Shown here: positions 44,075-53,055 of the stretch, piece by piece | Numbering within the stretch: the first letter of the stretch is position 1 | Layout of the letters: each line of letters begins with the position of its first letter | NCBI RefSeq assembly: GCF_040892545.1 | Contig: NZ_CP156079.1 | Coordinates: forward strand, 1,771,501-1,835,500 | Source of the DNA: Paracidovorax avenae | GTDB taxonomy: Bacteria > Pseudomonadota > Gammaproteobacteria > Burkholderiales > Burkholderiaceae_C | Reading direction: 5' to 3' | Length of the DNA: 64,000 nt | The notes under the pieces: model-generated | Database searches by the model: none | Seen by the model: the letters and a program-made list of their open reading frames with translations, nothing else | What the model was told of the DNA's origin: nothing | Translations under genes and position numbers: made by a program

Positions 44075-44536
44075 TCAGGGGCTCCGGTAGGGTTGGCTCG
44101 ACGCGAAAGGCGCATCGAGGAAGGGCTGCAGGCCGGACCCGTCGGTGCCGACCACCAGCAGCAGGAAGCCGGCGCCCAGCGCCAGGTTCTTGAGGAAATC
44201 CCAGAACAGGCCGCGCGCCCTGCCGTCGGGGTTCGACCAGAAGTCGCCGGGCTTCCAGAACGGCTTGAACAGCACCGCGGTCGCAAAACAGTAGCCCGCG
44301 ATCACGAAGGCCGCGGCCCGATCGGACACGCCGCTGACCACGCCCAGGCTGCACACCACTTCGATCGCCAGGCCGGCCAGGATCACGGCGCGCGCCAGCC
44401 AGCGCGGCTTGAACACTTCCTGCGCCTGCCCTACCGCGTGGCCGAAGCCCAGCACCTTGTCGAGCGCGCTGAAGGGCAGGAACAGCAGCACCATCACGCA
44501 GCGCACGAGGAAGGTCACGGCGATGGCGGCCGTCAC
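44075..44536 (-). CDS. DoxX-like membrane protein
   Basis: 153 residues, four transmembrane helices: TAAIAVTFLVRCVMVLLFLP, AVILAGLAIEVVCSLG, AAFVIAGYCFATAVLFKPFW and LALGAGFLLLVVG. The layout matches the DoxX/DoxD-like family, which often accompanies oxidoreductases and may pass electrons to quinones. The GTG start overlaps the GMC oxidoreductase stop by four bases, a strong hint that it serves that enzyme, perhaps as its electron acceptor or membrane anchor. This is inference. Confidence 0.78.
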   Translation of the reverse strand: MTAAIAVTFLVRCVMVLLFLPFSALDKVLGFGHAVGQAQEVFKPRWLARAVILAGLAIEVVCSLGVVSGVSDRAAAFVIAGYCFATAVLFKPFWKPGDFWSNPDGRARGLFWDFLKNLALGAGFLLLVVGTDGSGLQPFLDAPFASSQPYRSP

Positions 44537-46092
44537 AGGCGCCCCTTCAGGATGTCGGCGACGCGCAATGCGTTCGCGATGATGGTGAGCGTGGGGTTCA
44601 CCGCGCCGATCGAAGGGAAGAAGCTCGCGTCGGTCACATAGAGGTTGTCCACCTCGTGGGCGCGGCAGTCGAGATCCAGCACCGAGGTCGCCGGGTCGGT
44701 GCCGAAGCGGCAGGTGCCCGCCTGGTGCGCGGTGCCGGAGAGCGGGATGTCCTTGCCGAGGTAGAGCGAGCGCTCCACCAGCACCGCGGGCCAGCCGATC
44801 GCGTCGAGCACCTGCTTGAGCTTGGCCTGCAGGCGCCTGAGCGCCTCCGCATTGGTCTCGCGCACGTCGAGGTGCACCTTGCCGTCCCGGTAGTACACGC
44901 GGTTCTCGGGGACCGGCAGGTCCTCGGCCTGCAGCCAGAAGTCCATCGAATGCCGGGCCATTTCCTCGAAGGGCATCTCGGGCAGGTGCTTCATCAGGCC
45001 GGGCAACGGTGCCTCCCCCTTGATCTGGTCCGCATGGCTGGTCGCGCACATCTGGATCAGCCCCAGCGGATGTTCCCAGTCGTCGCTGCCGAAGTAGAAG
45101 TCGCCGAGCGCGAGCGTCTTCTGGAAGACCGTTTCGTTGACCTCCTTCATCACCGCCATCACGATCGACATCTCGTGGCGCATGTAGTTGCGGCCGACCT
45201 GGTCCGAGCCATTGGCGAGGCCGTTCGGGTGGCGGTCGTTCGCCGACCGCAGCAGCAGCAGGGCGGACGACAGCGCGCCGCAGGCCACCACCACCGTGCC
45301 GGCGGTATAGCGCTCTTCCCGGCCGCCGCGCTCGACCACCACCCCCTCCACCCGCCGGCCACTGGCATCCGTCTCCAGGCGCGAGGCATAGGCACCCGTC
45401 AGCAGCGTGACATTCGGGTGGTCGCGCAGCATCGGGTCGATGCACATCACCTGCGCGTCGGCCTTGCCATTGAGCAGGCAGGGAAAGCCGTCGAAGTACG
45501 AACAGCGCATGCAGGTGCTCGTCGGCGTGGCGAAGCCGTCGTCCTTCTGGTCGAGCAGGATGCCCAGCGGCAGGTGGAAGGGATGCAGGCCGATGCCGCG
45601 CAGCTTGTCGTTCAATTGCGCGATCTTGGGCTCGTGCCGCACCGGCGGGAAAGGGTAGGGCGTGGTGCCCGGATCGAGCGGATCGTCCCCGCGCAGGCCG
45701 TGCACGTGGAACAGCGCCTCGGCCTCGTCGTACCAGGGCGCGAAGTCGGCATAGGCCAGCGGCCAGGCCGGAGAGATGCCGCCGTGGTGGCGTACTTCCC
45801 CGAAATCGCGCTCGCGCAGCCGCAGCAGCGCGGCACCGTACACTTTCGAGTTGCCGCCCACGCAATAGTGCAGTTGCGGCGCGAACCGGTGCCCGTCCCG
45901 GTCGATCCAGGATTCACGCGCCTGGTAGCGGCCTTCCACGAACACCGCCTGCGCGCTCCAGTTGGCTTCCTCGCGCCGCAGGTAGTCGCCGCGTTCCAGG
46001 ATCAGGATGCGCTTGCCGGTCGGCGCCAGCCGGTGCGCGAGGCTCGCGCCGCCGGGGCCGCTGCCGATGACGATCAGGTCGTAGTGGGACAT
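44533..46092 (-). CDS. GMC-family FAD oxidoreductase
   Basis: 519 residues. FAD-binding motif MSHYDLIVIGSGPGGASLAH and a second ILILERGDYLRREE; substrate-domain Cys-rich stretch STCMRCSYFDGFPC; C-terminal catalytic pair in SGTAHQAGTCRFG (His) and GAVNPTLTIIANALR (Asn). No signal peptide. Such enzymes oxidise alcohols, sugars or related hydroxyls. It starts the DoxX-cupin-VOC operon. ATG at 46092 chosen over 46164 because the flavin motif begins there; no good ribosome site in either case. Confidence 0.9.
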   Translation of the reverse strand: MSHYDLIVIGSGPGGASLAHRLAPTGKRILILERGDYLRREEANWSAQAVFVEGRYQARESWIDRDGHRFAPQLHYCVGGNSKVYGAALLRLRERDFGEVRHHGGISPAWPLAYADFAPWYDEAEALFHVHGLRGDDPLDPGTTPYPFPPVRHEPKIAQLNDKLRGIGLHPFHLPLGILLDQKDDGFATPTSTCMRCSYFDGFPCLLNGKADAQVMCIDPMLRDHPNVTLLTGAYASRLETDASGRRVEGVVVERGGREERYTAGTVVVACGALSSALLLLRSANDRHPNGLANGSDQVGRNYMRHEMSIVMAVMKEVNETVFQKTLALGDFYFGSDDWEHPLGLIQMCATSHADQIKGEAPLPGLMKHLPEMPFEEMARHSMDFWLQAEDLPVPENRVYYRDGKVHLDVRETNAEALRRLQAKLKQVLDAIGWPAVLVERSLYLGKDIPLSGTAHQAGTCRFGTDPATSVLDLDCRAHEVDNLYVTDASFFPSIGAVNPTLTIIANALRVADILKGRL

Positions 46093-46272
46093 CAGGCGGG
46101 TTCTTTCATCGCACCGGAAGGGGCTGTGCCTCGTGCGCGGGCACATCGAAGGGGCCGCATTCATGGTAGCCCGGCAGTGGGGCTGGAAATGTGCGCCGTG
46201 GCCCCGTTCCTGCCATGCGGTGCGCTTTTGCGGCGGGGTCCTACAGGCCGCTCCCGGCAGTGGTGGCGCCCG

Positions 46273-47229
46273 CTACTTCTTCCCCGGCCTGCGCGAAGCG
46301 CCCGCGCGCCGGGGGCCGCGGCCGGCGCCCAGCCAGTCGTGCGCGGCGGCCATGACGCACTGTGTGAGCCGCTCCAGCCCTGCCTGGGCCGAACGCGGGT
46401 GGGCCCAGTAGAGCGCCACGTCCATGCCGGTACCCGGCAGCATCTCCACTAGCGTGCCGTCCGCGAGCTGCCGCTCGATCAGCACCGTGGGGTGCATGCC
46501 CCAGCCGATGCCCATCTCGCAGCTGCGCAGGAAGCCCTGGTTGGACGGCAGGAAGTGGCGGGGCGGATGGCGGCGCGAGCCCAGCCCCTGGCGCTGCAGC
46601 CACTGGTCCTGCAGGCGGTCGTTGCGGCTGTACACCATCATCGGCGCCTGCGCGATGGTGTCCTGGGTCACCCCGCCCGTGTCCGGCCCGAAATGGCGGC
46701 GCACGAAGGCCGGGCTGGCCGCCGCCACGTAGTGCATGGAGCCCAGCGGCCAGGTGTTGCAGCCCGCGATGGCACCTGCGGTGGCCGTCACCGCGGCGAT
46801 CACCTCGCCCTCGCGCAGCCGCTGCGCGGTGTGTTCCTGGTCGTCGATGCGAACGTCCAGCAGTTCGTTGCCGCCCTCGGCGAAAGCCGCCATCGCATCC
46901 ATGAACCAGGTGGACAGCGAATCGTCGTTCACCGCCAGCTTGACCGTGGGTGCGGGGGCGTGGGCATCGGGCACCAGCGCGGGATGGGCCCGGCGCAGCT
47001 CGTTCTCCAGCAGGGCCACCTGTTCCAGGTGCAGGCACAGCCGGCGTCCGGCCTCGGTGCCCGTGCAGGGCGTGCCGCGCTGCACCAGCACCTGTCCCGC
47101 ACGCTCTTCCAGCTGCTTGACGCGCTGCGAGACGGCCGAGGGCGTGACGTGCAGGCGCCGCGCCGCACGTTCGAAACTGCCCTCGCGCACCACGGCCGCA
47201 AGGGCCTCGAGTCCGGCGTAGTCCAGCAT
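46273..47229 (-). CDS. argP: LysR-type regulator ArgP/LysG
   Basis: 318 residues. N-terminal helix-turn-helix LEALAAVVREGSFERAARRL and HVTPSAVSQRVKQLEERAGQ are the ArgP signature, followed by a substrate-binding-like effector domain (KLAVNDDSLSTWFM). Its gene is divergent from the exporter argO across 70 bases, the standard arrangement. ArgP senses basic amino acids (Lys/Arg) and activates argO. Confidence 0.93.
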   Translation of the reverse strand: MLDYAGLEALAAVVREGSFERAARRLHVTPSAVSQRVKQLEERAGQVLVQRGTPCTGTEAGRRLCLHLEQVALLENELRRAHPALVPDAHAPAPTVKLAVNDDSLSTWFMDAMAAFAEGGNELLDVRIDDQEHTAQRLREGEVIAAVTATAGAIAGCNTWPLGSMHYVAAASPAFVRRHFGPDTGGVTQDTIAQAPMMVYSRNDRLQDQWLQRQGLGSRRHPPRHFLPSNQGFLRSCEMGIGWGMHPTVLIERQLADGTLVEMLPGTGMDVALYWAHPRSAQAGLERLTQCVMAAAHDWLGAGRGPRRAGASRRPGKK

Positions 47230-47299
47230 GAAGTAATGCTTAATGATGGTTAGGATTTTTAAGTTTACATAATTTTTACACCCGCCCAGAATCGACCGC
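47230..47299. promoter_or_regulatory. Divergent argP/argO promoter and operator region
   Basis: 70 bases, strongly A/T-rich (AAGTAATGCTTAATGATG, TTTTTAAGTTTACATAATTT) between two genes of an otherwise GC-rich region. It must contain both promoters and the ArgP binding site (LysR-type T-N11-A arrangements are available), but no exact operator can be fixed by eye. Confidence 0.7.
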
Positions 47300-47962
47300 A
47301 TGTGGGCACTTCTTCCTTCCTCTTCGCTGTTCTCCGGCGGGGCCGCGTCCGCCGCCTGGCTGGCCGGCTTCACGGTCTGCATGTCCCTGATCGTCTCCAT
47401 CGGCGCGCAGAACGCGTACGTGCTGCGCCAGGCGGTCGCCGGGCGGCACGTGCGGGCCTGCGTGGCCCTGTGCGTGCTGGCCGACGCGGTGCTGATCGGC
47501 GCCGGCGTGGCCGGCATGGCGAAGCTGCTGGAGAGCGCCCCGGGCCTGGCGCGCGTGCTGACCCTGGGCGGCGCCGTGTTCCTGCTGGCCTACGGGCTGT
47601 TCGCATGGCACCGCGCCCTGTTCGGCGCGGGCGCCGGCCTGCGCACCGACGGCGAGCGCACCCGCCAGGGGCTGCTGGGCGTGCTGGGCACCCTGGCCGC
47701 GATCACGCTGCTCAACCCGCATGTGTACCTGGACACCGTGGTGCTCGTGGGCTCCATCGGCGCCCGTCAGGAGGGCGGCCTCAAGTGGGTCTTCGTGGCC
47801 GGCGCGGCGTCGGCCAGCCTGCTGTGGTTCCTGATGCTGGCCTTCGCCGGGCGGCAACTGCAGGGCGTGTTCGCGAGGCCGGTGGCCTGGCGCCTCCTGG
47901 ATGGGCTCACGGGCGCGATCATGCTGTCCCTGTCGTTCTGGCTCTGGCAGGGGTTGGAATGA
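47300..47962 (+). CDS. argO: Basic amino acid exporter ArgO (LysE family)
   Basis: 220 residues with six transmembrane helices. Family start FTVCMSLIVSIGAQNAYVLR, motif AAITLLNPHVYLDTVVLVGS and final helix AIMLSLSFWLWQGL. It exports arginine and/or lysine and is regulated by the divergent ArgP. ATG lies 70 bases from the argP start. A short perfect stem (47981-47998) lies just after the stop. Confidence 0.93.
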   Translation: MWALLPSSSLFSGGAASAAWLAGFTVCMSLIVSIGAQNAYVLRQAVAGRHVRACVALCVLADAVLIGAGVAGMAKLLESAPGLARVLTLGGAVFLLAYGLFAWHRALFGAGAGLRTDGERTRQGLLGVLGTLAAITLLNPHVYLDTVVLVGSIGARQEGGLKWVFVAGAASASLLWFLMLAFAGRQLQGVFARPVAWRLLDGLTGAIMLSLSFWLWQGLE

Positions 47963-47980
47963 AGAATAAGCCTTTCATGA

Positions 47981-47998
47981 GGGCACTATGGAGTGCCC
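47981..47998. terminator. Possible weak terminator after argO
   Basis: A perfect seven-pair hairpin GGGCACT/AGTGCCC (arms 47981-47987 and 47992-47998, loop ATGG) between convergent argO and the MFS gene. No T-run follows on the plus strand and only scattered T residues follow on the minus strand, so its strength is doubtful. Confidence 0.4.
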
Positions 47999-48053
47999 GG
48001 GGCAAGCCGCAAAGGCGCGCAGCGGCGCCGCATGCTGACGTATGGCTTCGTCC

Positions 48054-49280
48054 TCATGCAGTTGAAGATTGCGCTGGCGAACTTGGCATCGGCCACAGTG
48101 CGACCCCTGCCAGCAGCAGCGCAACGAGCAGGTACGGAACACCAGCGCCGAACTCGTAGAGCAGCGTCCCGACCAGCGGCCCCAGCACGATGCCCAGGCC
48201 CTGCGCCGCGCCGACCGAGCCGGCGGCGGCACCTTGCTCGTGCCCCCCGACCGCATTGGCCGCCAGTGCCGCGAAGGCGGGAAAGACGGCGCCCATGCCG
48301 GCGGCTGCCACGAAATAGCACACGGCCAGCCAGGCCGGCGTTCCGGCCATCGCCGTCGCCCCGAAACCCACGGCCGCAATCACTGCACCCGTGCGGATCA
48401 ACCGCAGCGGCGGCCAGTCCAGCTTGCGCACCACCAACTGCGAGGCGATCAGGCCGATGCCCACCGCCGTGAGCGCGATGCCGGCCGCGCGCGCCGCCGC
48501 GCCCGGCGCCAGATGCAGGCGGTCGATGGCGAAGAAGCCCACCGTGATCTGCGCGATGGCCACGCAGAACATCGCGATGAAGGCCACCGCCATCGGTCGG
48601 CGCAGCCGGGCATCCGACAGGCGTAGCGTGGATGGCACCGCCGCTGCCGGGTTCTCCTGCCGAGGCAATGCCTTCCAGAGCACCAGCCAGGCGATCGCCG
48701 GCAGCAGCGCCGTCACTTGGAGCGGCAGGCTCAGGCTGTACTGTGCCAGGGCCGCAGCCAGGGCGGGCCCCGCCACCATCCCCACGGCGTTGGCCGCTCC
48801 CAGCGAGGCCATGGCGCTCGCCCGCCGGCCCGCAGGGATGAAGTCGGCGACCAGTGCCTGCCCCGTCGAGGGAATGGCTGCGTAGAACGCGCCGATGGCC
48901 CCGCGCGTGAGCAGCAGGCCGGCGAACACGAGGAGCGCCGACGGCAGGAAATGCAGCGATGCCATCAGCACCGCGCACATGGTCCAGTAGGAGAGCGCAA
49001 AGCCTCCGACCCCGGCCAGCAGGACCGCACGGCGCCCGCGGCGGTCGCTCGCCACGCCCCAGGGGCGCGAGAGCAGCATCCACAGCACACCACCGACAGT
49101 GACCGCCGCGCCCGCCTGCCAGGCTGGCAGCCGCAGCTGCCGCGCCAGGGGGCCGACGATGGCCACGAACGCCATCATGGCCATCGTGCAGGCCATGTTG
49201 GCGGCCAGCAGAGGCTTGAGGCTGAAGACCTCCTTTGCGGAACTGCATGACGGTGAATGGAAGGCGGGATCTTGGTTCAT
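48054..49280 (-). CDS. MFS transporter, probable siderophore-locus exporter
   Basis: 408 residues, twelve transmembrane helices. MFS signature between helices 2 and 3 as RPWGVASDRRGRRAVLLAG. N-terminus ALKPLL-type cytoplasmic head (VFSLKPLLAANMACTMAMMA). It is divergent from the AraC regulator, with a Fur-box-like site between them, so iron control is expected. Efflux of a siderophore or a drug are both possible; the direction of transport is not readable from the sequence. Confidence 0.82.
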   Translation of the reverse strand: MNQDPAFHSPSCSSAKEVFSLKPLLAANMACTMAMMAFVAIVGPLARQLRLPAWQAGAAVTVGGVLWMLLSRPWGVASDRRGRRAVLLAGVGGFALSYWTMCAVLMASLHFLPSALLVFAGLLLTRGAIGAFYAAIPSTGQALVADFIPAGRRASAMASLGAANAVGMVAGPALAAALAQYSLSLPLQVTALLPAIAWLVLWKALPRQENPAAAVPSTLRLSDARLRRPMAVAFIAMFCVAIAQITVGFFAIDRLHLAPGAAARAAGIALTAVGIGLIASQLVVRKLDWPPLRLIRTGAVIAAVGFGATAMAGTPAWLAVCYFVAAAGMGAVFPAFAALAANAVGGHEQGAAAGSVGAAQGLGIVLGPLVGTLLYEFGAGVPYLLVALLLAGVALWPMPSSPAQSSTA

Positions 49281-49290
49281 GCAAGCATAT

Positions 49291-49312
49291 TAAATGAGAA
49301 TTGTTCGCAATT
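49291..49312. promoter_or_regulatory. Candidate Fur box between MFS and AraC genes
   Basis: The A/T-rich TTAAATGAGAATTG...CAATT contains AATTG/CAATT arms four bases apart (49299-49312) next to ATGAGAATT, which resembles half of a Fur site. It lies just above the leftward MFS gene. Support comes from the stronger Fur-like palindrome at 50395 in the same locus. Confidence 0.5.
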
Positions 49313-49442
49313 GTCGTACAATCAAGTCCGTGAATGAACTTTCGAGCGCGGCGCCTTGCGGTGCGACGGCGCAGGAGCGGGGACTTCGAGATGGTGTACA
49401 GCGTGGTGATGGCGTTCGGGAGACCGGTTGCACGTGGACGTC

Positions 49443-50327
49443 ATGACTGATGGCGCCATGGCCGCCAAGGAACTCCGCGTCGATGCGGGCTGGACGCTGC
49501 CCAACTTGTCGCCCAGCGTCTCGCTGGCCGGCGGCGTGCTGCACTTCGAGAAACCGACCGATACGACCGAGGTCGTGGAGCCGGGGTTCAAACTGGTGCT
49601 GATTCTGGAGGGCCGGCTCCGCTACAGCGTGGGCGAGCGTCAGACGACCTCTGTGCATGGGCCGGCGTTTCATATGAGCATGAGCGACGAGCCGTTCTCC
49701 CTGAGCCTCCGCTTCGACCCCGCCGCACCCGTGCGCTACGTGGCGGTGCGCATTCCTCGAGGCTCATTGGCCGAAGACTTCGGGGTCGATGCGGGATGGC
49801 TCGCACGCCGCGCTGCGGGTAGCGGGCGGTTGTTGATGGACCAGCAGGCCGATCGCGCGTTGCAGGGCTTGGGGCGGCAATTGTTGGCATGCCCGATGCA
49901 GGGAAGCGCACGCCGCATGTACCTCGCCGGCAAGGCGATGGAACTGGCTGCCACGGTGATGACGGGCATCGAGCGGGATGCCGTGGGCGTGCAAGGAGCC
50001 GCCGCACCGCTTTCGGTACGCGACGTCGAGCGGCTGCATGCCGCTCGCGACATCCTGAACCGTCGCCTGCAGCAGCCGCCCACATTGCCGGAACTGGCGC
50101 GTCTTGCCGGTACCAACGTCAACAAGCTGACCACGGGGTTTCGCCAATTGTTCGGCTGCAGCGTCTACGACTTCGTGCGCGGCCAACGCCTCGAACTGGC
50201 CTACCGCCTGATTGCCACCGGCGGGTCGAGCGCGGCCGAAGCCGCGCAGGCATGTGGCTACACGGCTTCGCACTTCACGAAGGCCTTTCAAAAGCGCTTC
50301 GGCGTGAAGCCCGGTTCCTTGCACTGA
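49443..50327 (+). CDS. AraC-family regulator, PchR-like
   Basis: 294 residues. Ligand/cofactor domain in the first 190 residues, with LLACPMQGSARRMYLAGKAM typical of PchR-like siderophore-sensing activators. The C-terminal double helix-turn-helix includes PTLPELARLAGTNVNKLTTG, FRQLFGCSVYDFVRGQRLEL and CGYTASHFTKAFQKRFGVKP. It probably activates the adjacent TonB receptor when the ferric siderophore is present. ATG at 49443 chosen; TTG 49428 and ATG 49458 are alternatives. Confidence 0.9.
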   Translation: MTDGAMAAKELRVDAGWTLPNLSPSVSLAGGVLHFEKPTDTTEVVEPGFKLVLILEGRLRYSVGERQTTSVHGPAFHMSMSDEPFSLSLRFDPAAPVRYVAVRIPRGSLAEDFGVDAGWLARRAAGSGRLLMDQQADRALQGLGRQLLACPMQGSARRMYLAGKAMELAATVMTGIERDAVGVQGAAAPLSVRDVERLHAARDILNRRLQQPPTLPELARLAGTNVNKLTTGFRQLFGCSVYDFVRGQRLELAYRLIATGGSSAAEAAQACGYTASHFTKAFQKRFGVKPGSLH

Positions 50328-50394
50328 AAAACTTCCGCATTCGCCAGCAAGACTTCCGCAATCACGGGTGAGCCGGCTCCCGCACTCCTAGACT

Positions 50395-50415
50395 AATTGA
50401 GATCCATTCTCAATT
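50395..50415. promoter_or_regulatory. Fur box before the TonB siderophore receptor
   Basis: A perfect inverted repeat of eight-base arms, AATTGAGA and TCTCAATT, separated by TCCAT, 17 bases before the receptor ATG. This agrees with the AATGAGAAT...ATTCTCATT form seen in betaproteobacterial Fur sites. Fur with iron would repress the receptor and perhaps the genes downstream. Confidence 0.85.
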
Positions 50416-50432
50416 GAAAAGGGTGCGGAAAG

Positions 50433-52616
50433 ATGATGTGTTGCAGGAGCCTGGCGCTACATGACCGCCAGCGAAAAACGGAAGCATCCGCCGGATTCGG
50501 TCGGCCGACGTGGAAGCCGGGCGTACTGGTCGCAGCTTTGGCGGCGGTGGGCATGCACCCGGCCCTGGCGCAGCGTGTCGATCGGACACCGGATGCGGCC
50601 GGGCCGCTCGAAACCACCCTTCCCGACATCAGCGTGACGGCCGCACCCGACGTGGGTACGTCGCTCAATCGCCTCACGCCTACTTTGCGCGAGACGCCGC
50701 AGTCGATCACCGTGATCGACGCTGAACGCATGCAGGAGCAGAACCTGCACACGCTCGACGACGTGATGAAGCAGTCACCCGGCGTCACTGTGCAGCCCTA
50801 CCAGCAACTGACGACGGGCTACTACGCGCGCGGCTTCAAGATCGACTCCTTCCAGCAGGATGGGGTGCCCATCCTGATGGGCAGCACGGCCAGCGCGCCG
50901 GAAGACATGGCCATGTACGAACGCGTGGAGATCTTGCGCGGTGCCGCCGGCCTGCTGTCGGGCACCGGCAACCCGTCGGCGACCGTCAACCTGGTACCCA
51001 AGCGGCCGACGCGCCGCTTCGGTGGCAACGCCTCGCTGGCGGCCGGCAGCTGGAACCGGCTGCGTGCCGAGGCCGACGTAGGCGGCCCGCTCAACGCTGC
51101 CGGCACGCTGCGCGCGCGCCTGGTGACCAGCGACGGGAACCGCCATTTCTTCTATGACGTGGCCAAGCAGCGCTCGGCCAACCTGTACGGCATCGCTGAA
51201 CTCGACCTGGCGCCGTTGACCACGCTGAACCTGGGCATGCAGCGGCAGCGCATCCGCTCCGTGCCTCACATGTCCGGCGTGCCGTTCTATGCCGACGGGC
51301 GCGATATCGGGCTGCCGCGCTCGACCTACCTCGACGTGGACTGGGGGCGCTTCGACTGGGACAACACCCGCGTCTTCGCCGGGCTCGACCACCGCTGGGC
51401 CAACGGGTGGATGCTCAAAGTCAGCGCGAACCATCTCTCGGGCGACGCGTTCATGAAGTACGCGGCTGCCAATGGCGCGGTCGATCCCGTCACATTGAGC
51501 GGGCCGAGGCTCATGGGTGCCGCCTACGATTTCGACAATTCGCAAAGCAGCCTTGATGCCTATGCGACCGGACCGGTCACGCTGTGGGGGCGCCGGCATG
51601 AACTCATGGTCGGCGCCAACTATCAGAAGACCCGCACCGAGCAGTTCAGCGCGAACCTGGTGCCAGCGGTCAACACACCCGTCAACGTATTCCATTGGAA
51701 CCCGCACCGCGTGGCTGAAACGGGCATCGGGCCTTTCACGTCACGCGGGCCGACGCGGACCGAGCAGTCGGGTGCCTACGGCATGGGGCGGTTCAGCCTG
51801 GCGGATCCCCTCAAGCTGATCGCAGGCGGCCGCATCAGCAACTGGCAGCAGGCCGCGCCGGGCGCGTCCTCGCGCATCCACGGGCAGTTCACGCCCTACG
51901 GCGGGCTGGTGCTCGAGTTCGACCCACTATGGTCGGCCTATGCGAGCTATGCGCGGATATTCCAGCCGCAGTCCGGGCGCAGTTGGAGCGGGGACTTGAT
52001 CGACCCTGTCGAGGGCACGAACTACGAAGCTGGGGTCAAGGGAGAACTGGCCGATGGCCGGTTGAATGTGGCGCTGTCCGTGTTCCGGATCCGCCAAAAG
52101 AACCGCGCGCAGCAGGATCCGGACCATCCGTGCGTCGGGGCGCTGTGCTACTACATCGCCAGCGGCGAGGTTGTCAGCCGGGGCGTGGATGCGGAGATCG
52201 CCGGTCGCATCACGCGCGATCTGAGCCTCAGCGGCGGATACACCTACAACGCGACTGAATACGTGGTCGACGCCACGTCGGCCGGCCAGCCTTTCGCGCG
52301 CTTTGTACCGCGCCATATCCTGCGGCTGTGGGGCAACTACGCGTTACCCGTGGACGGCCGGCGCTGGACGCTGGGCGCGGGCGTACAGCTACAGAGCGAC
52401 TTTTCGGTGGTGGCCGGCGGTACCACCCTGCGGCAGGGTGGCTATGGCTTGGTGAACCTGCGTCTGGGCTACCGCATGAGTCCGAAGACCACGGTCGCGC
52501 TCAACATCGACAACCTGTTCGACCGGCGCTACTACCAGAGCCTGTCGAGCGTGGCCTGGAACAACCGCTACGGTGAACCACGCAGTGCCATGGTCACGCT
52601 GCGCACCACGTTCTGA
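50433..52616 (+). CDS. TonB-dependent siderophore receptor
   Basis: 727 residues. Signal peptide ending near HPALAQ; no long N-terminal signalling domain, so it is not an FpvA/FecA-type sigma regulator. Plug motifs: LRETPQSITVIDAERMQEQN, GVTVQPYQQLTTGYYARGFK and ERVEILRGAAGLLSGTGNPS, typical of ferric-siderophore receptors. The barrel ends with the conserved aromatic in VTLRTTF. Fur box immediately upstream. Which siderophore it takes is unknown. Confidence 0.93.
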   Translation: MMCCRSLALHDRQRKTEASAGFGRPTWKPGVLVAALAAVGMHPALAQRVDRTPDAAGPLETTLPDISVTAAPDVGTSLNRLTPTLRETPQSITVIDAERMQEQNLHTLDDVMKQSPGVTVQPYQQLTTGYYARGFKIDSFQQDGVPILMGSTASAPEDMAMYERVEILRGAAGLLSGTGNPSATVNLVPKRPTRRFGGNASLAAGSWNRLRAEADVGGPLNAAGTLRARLVTSDGNRHFFYDVAKQRSANLYGIAELDLAPLTTLNLGMQRQRIRSVPHMSGVPFYADGRDIGLPRSTYLDVDWGRFDWDNTRVFAGLDHRWANGWMLKVSANHLSGDAFMKYAAANGAVDPVTLSGPRLMGAAYDFDNSQSSLDAYATGPVTLWGRRHELMVGANYQKTRTEQFSANLVPAVNTPVNVFHWNPHRVAETGIGPFTSRGPTRTEQSGAYGMGRFSLADPLKLIAGGRISNWQQAAPGASSRIHGQFTPYGGLVLEFDPLWSAYASYARIFQPQSGRSWSGDLIDPVEGTNYEAGVKGELADGRLNVALSVFRIRQKNRAQQDPDHPCVGALCYYIASGEVVSRGVDAEIAGRITRDLSLSGGYTYNATEYVVDATSAGQPFARFVPRHILRLWGNYALPVDGRRWTLGAGVQLQSDFSVVAGGTTLRQGGYGLVNLRLGYRMSPKTTVALNIDNLFDRRYYQSLSSVAWNNRYGEPRSAMVTLRTTF

Positions 52617-52830
52617 AATGCGGGCCGTCGGTGTGGGGCGCGGCAGTGCCGCCGCGGGACCGGCCATACCCATCGCCTGCCTGACTGGCGTGGCGCGGCG
52701 TGGCCCAGCCCTGTCGGGAGCCGCGCCGGTTCTGCGGGTGGATGCCTTGCCCTTTTTCCATGGGCGCTGTGCTGCTGGCACCGGGCCTGCGTTTCCATTC
52801 CCATGCGCACGATCAATCCAAGGAGCTGAC

Positions 52831-53055
52831 ATGACGTCCATTGCCGAACCTCTGATTCCCAGGTGGCCTTCCGAGCCGCAATCGCCGGACTCGCAGCTGA
52901 TGCCGTTGTCTGCCGGCCAGATGTTCGTCGTGCTGCGCGGTACATGGCATCGGCTGCAGGTGGTGCAGCCAGGCCGCCTGATGTCCGTGACGCCCGGCCG
53001 GGGGAGCGAGCACCGCCGCGTCGGAGCCCCGGACGCCATCGGAGCCACACCATGA
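52831..53055 (+). CDS. Small cupin-like fragment protein
   Basis: 74 residues. A strong ribosome site (AAGGAG, seven bases before the ATG) and the four-base overlap with the next ATG support translation. The segment LSAGQMFVVLRGTWHRLQVV resembles the second cupin motif (G-D-x-F-V-V-P-x-G-x-x-H) and is followed by MSVTPG, but the first motif is missing. It could be a relic of a larger cupin or a genuine mini-protein. It lies between the TonB receptor and the inner-membrane transporter. The upstream 210 bases show no gene. Confidence 0.7.
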   Translation: MTSIAEPLIPRWPSEPQSPDSQLMPLSAGQMFVVLRGTWHRLQVVQPGRLMSVTPGRGSEHRRVGAPDAIGATP

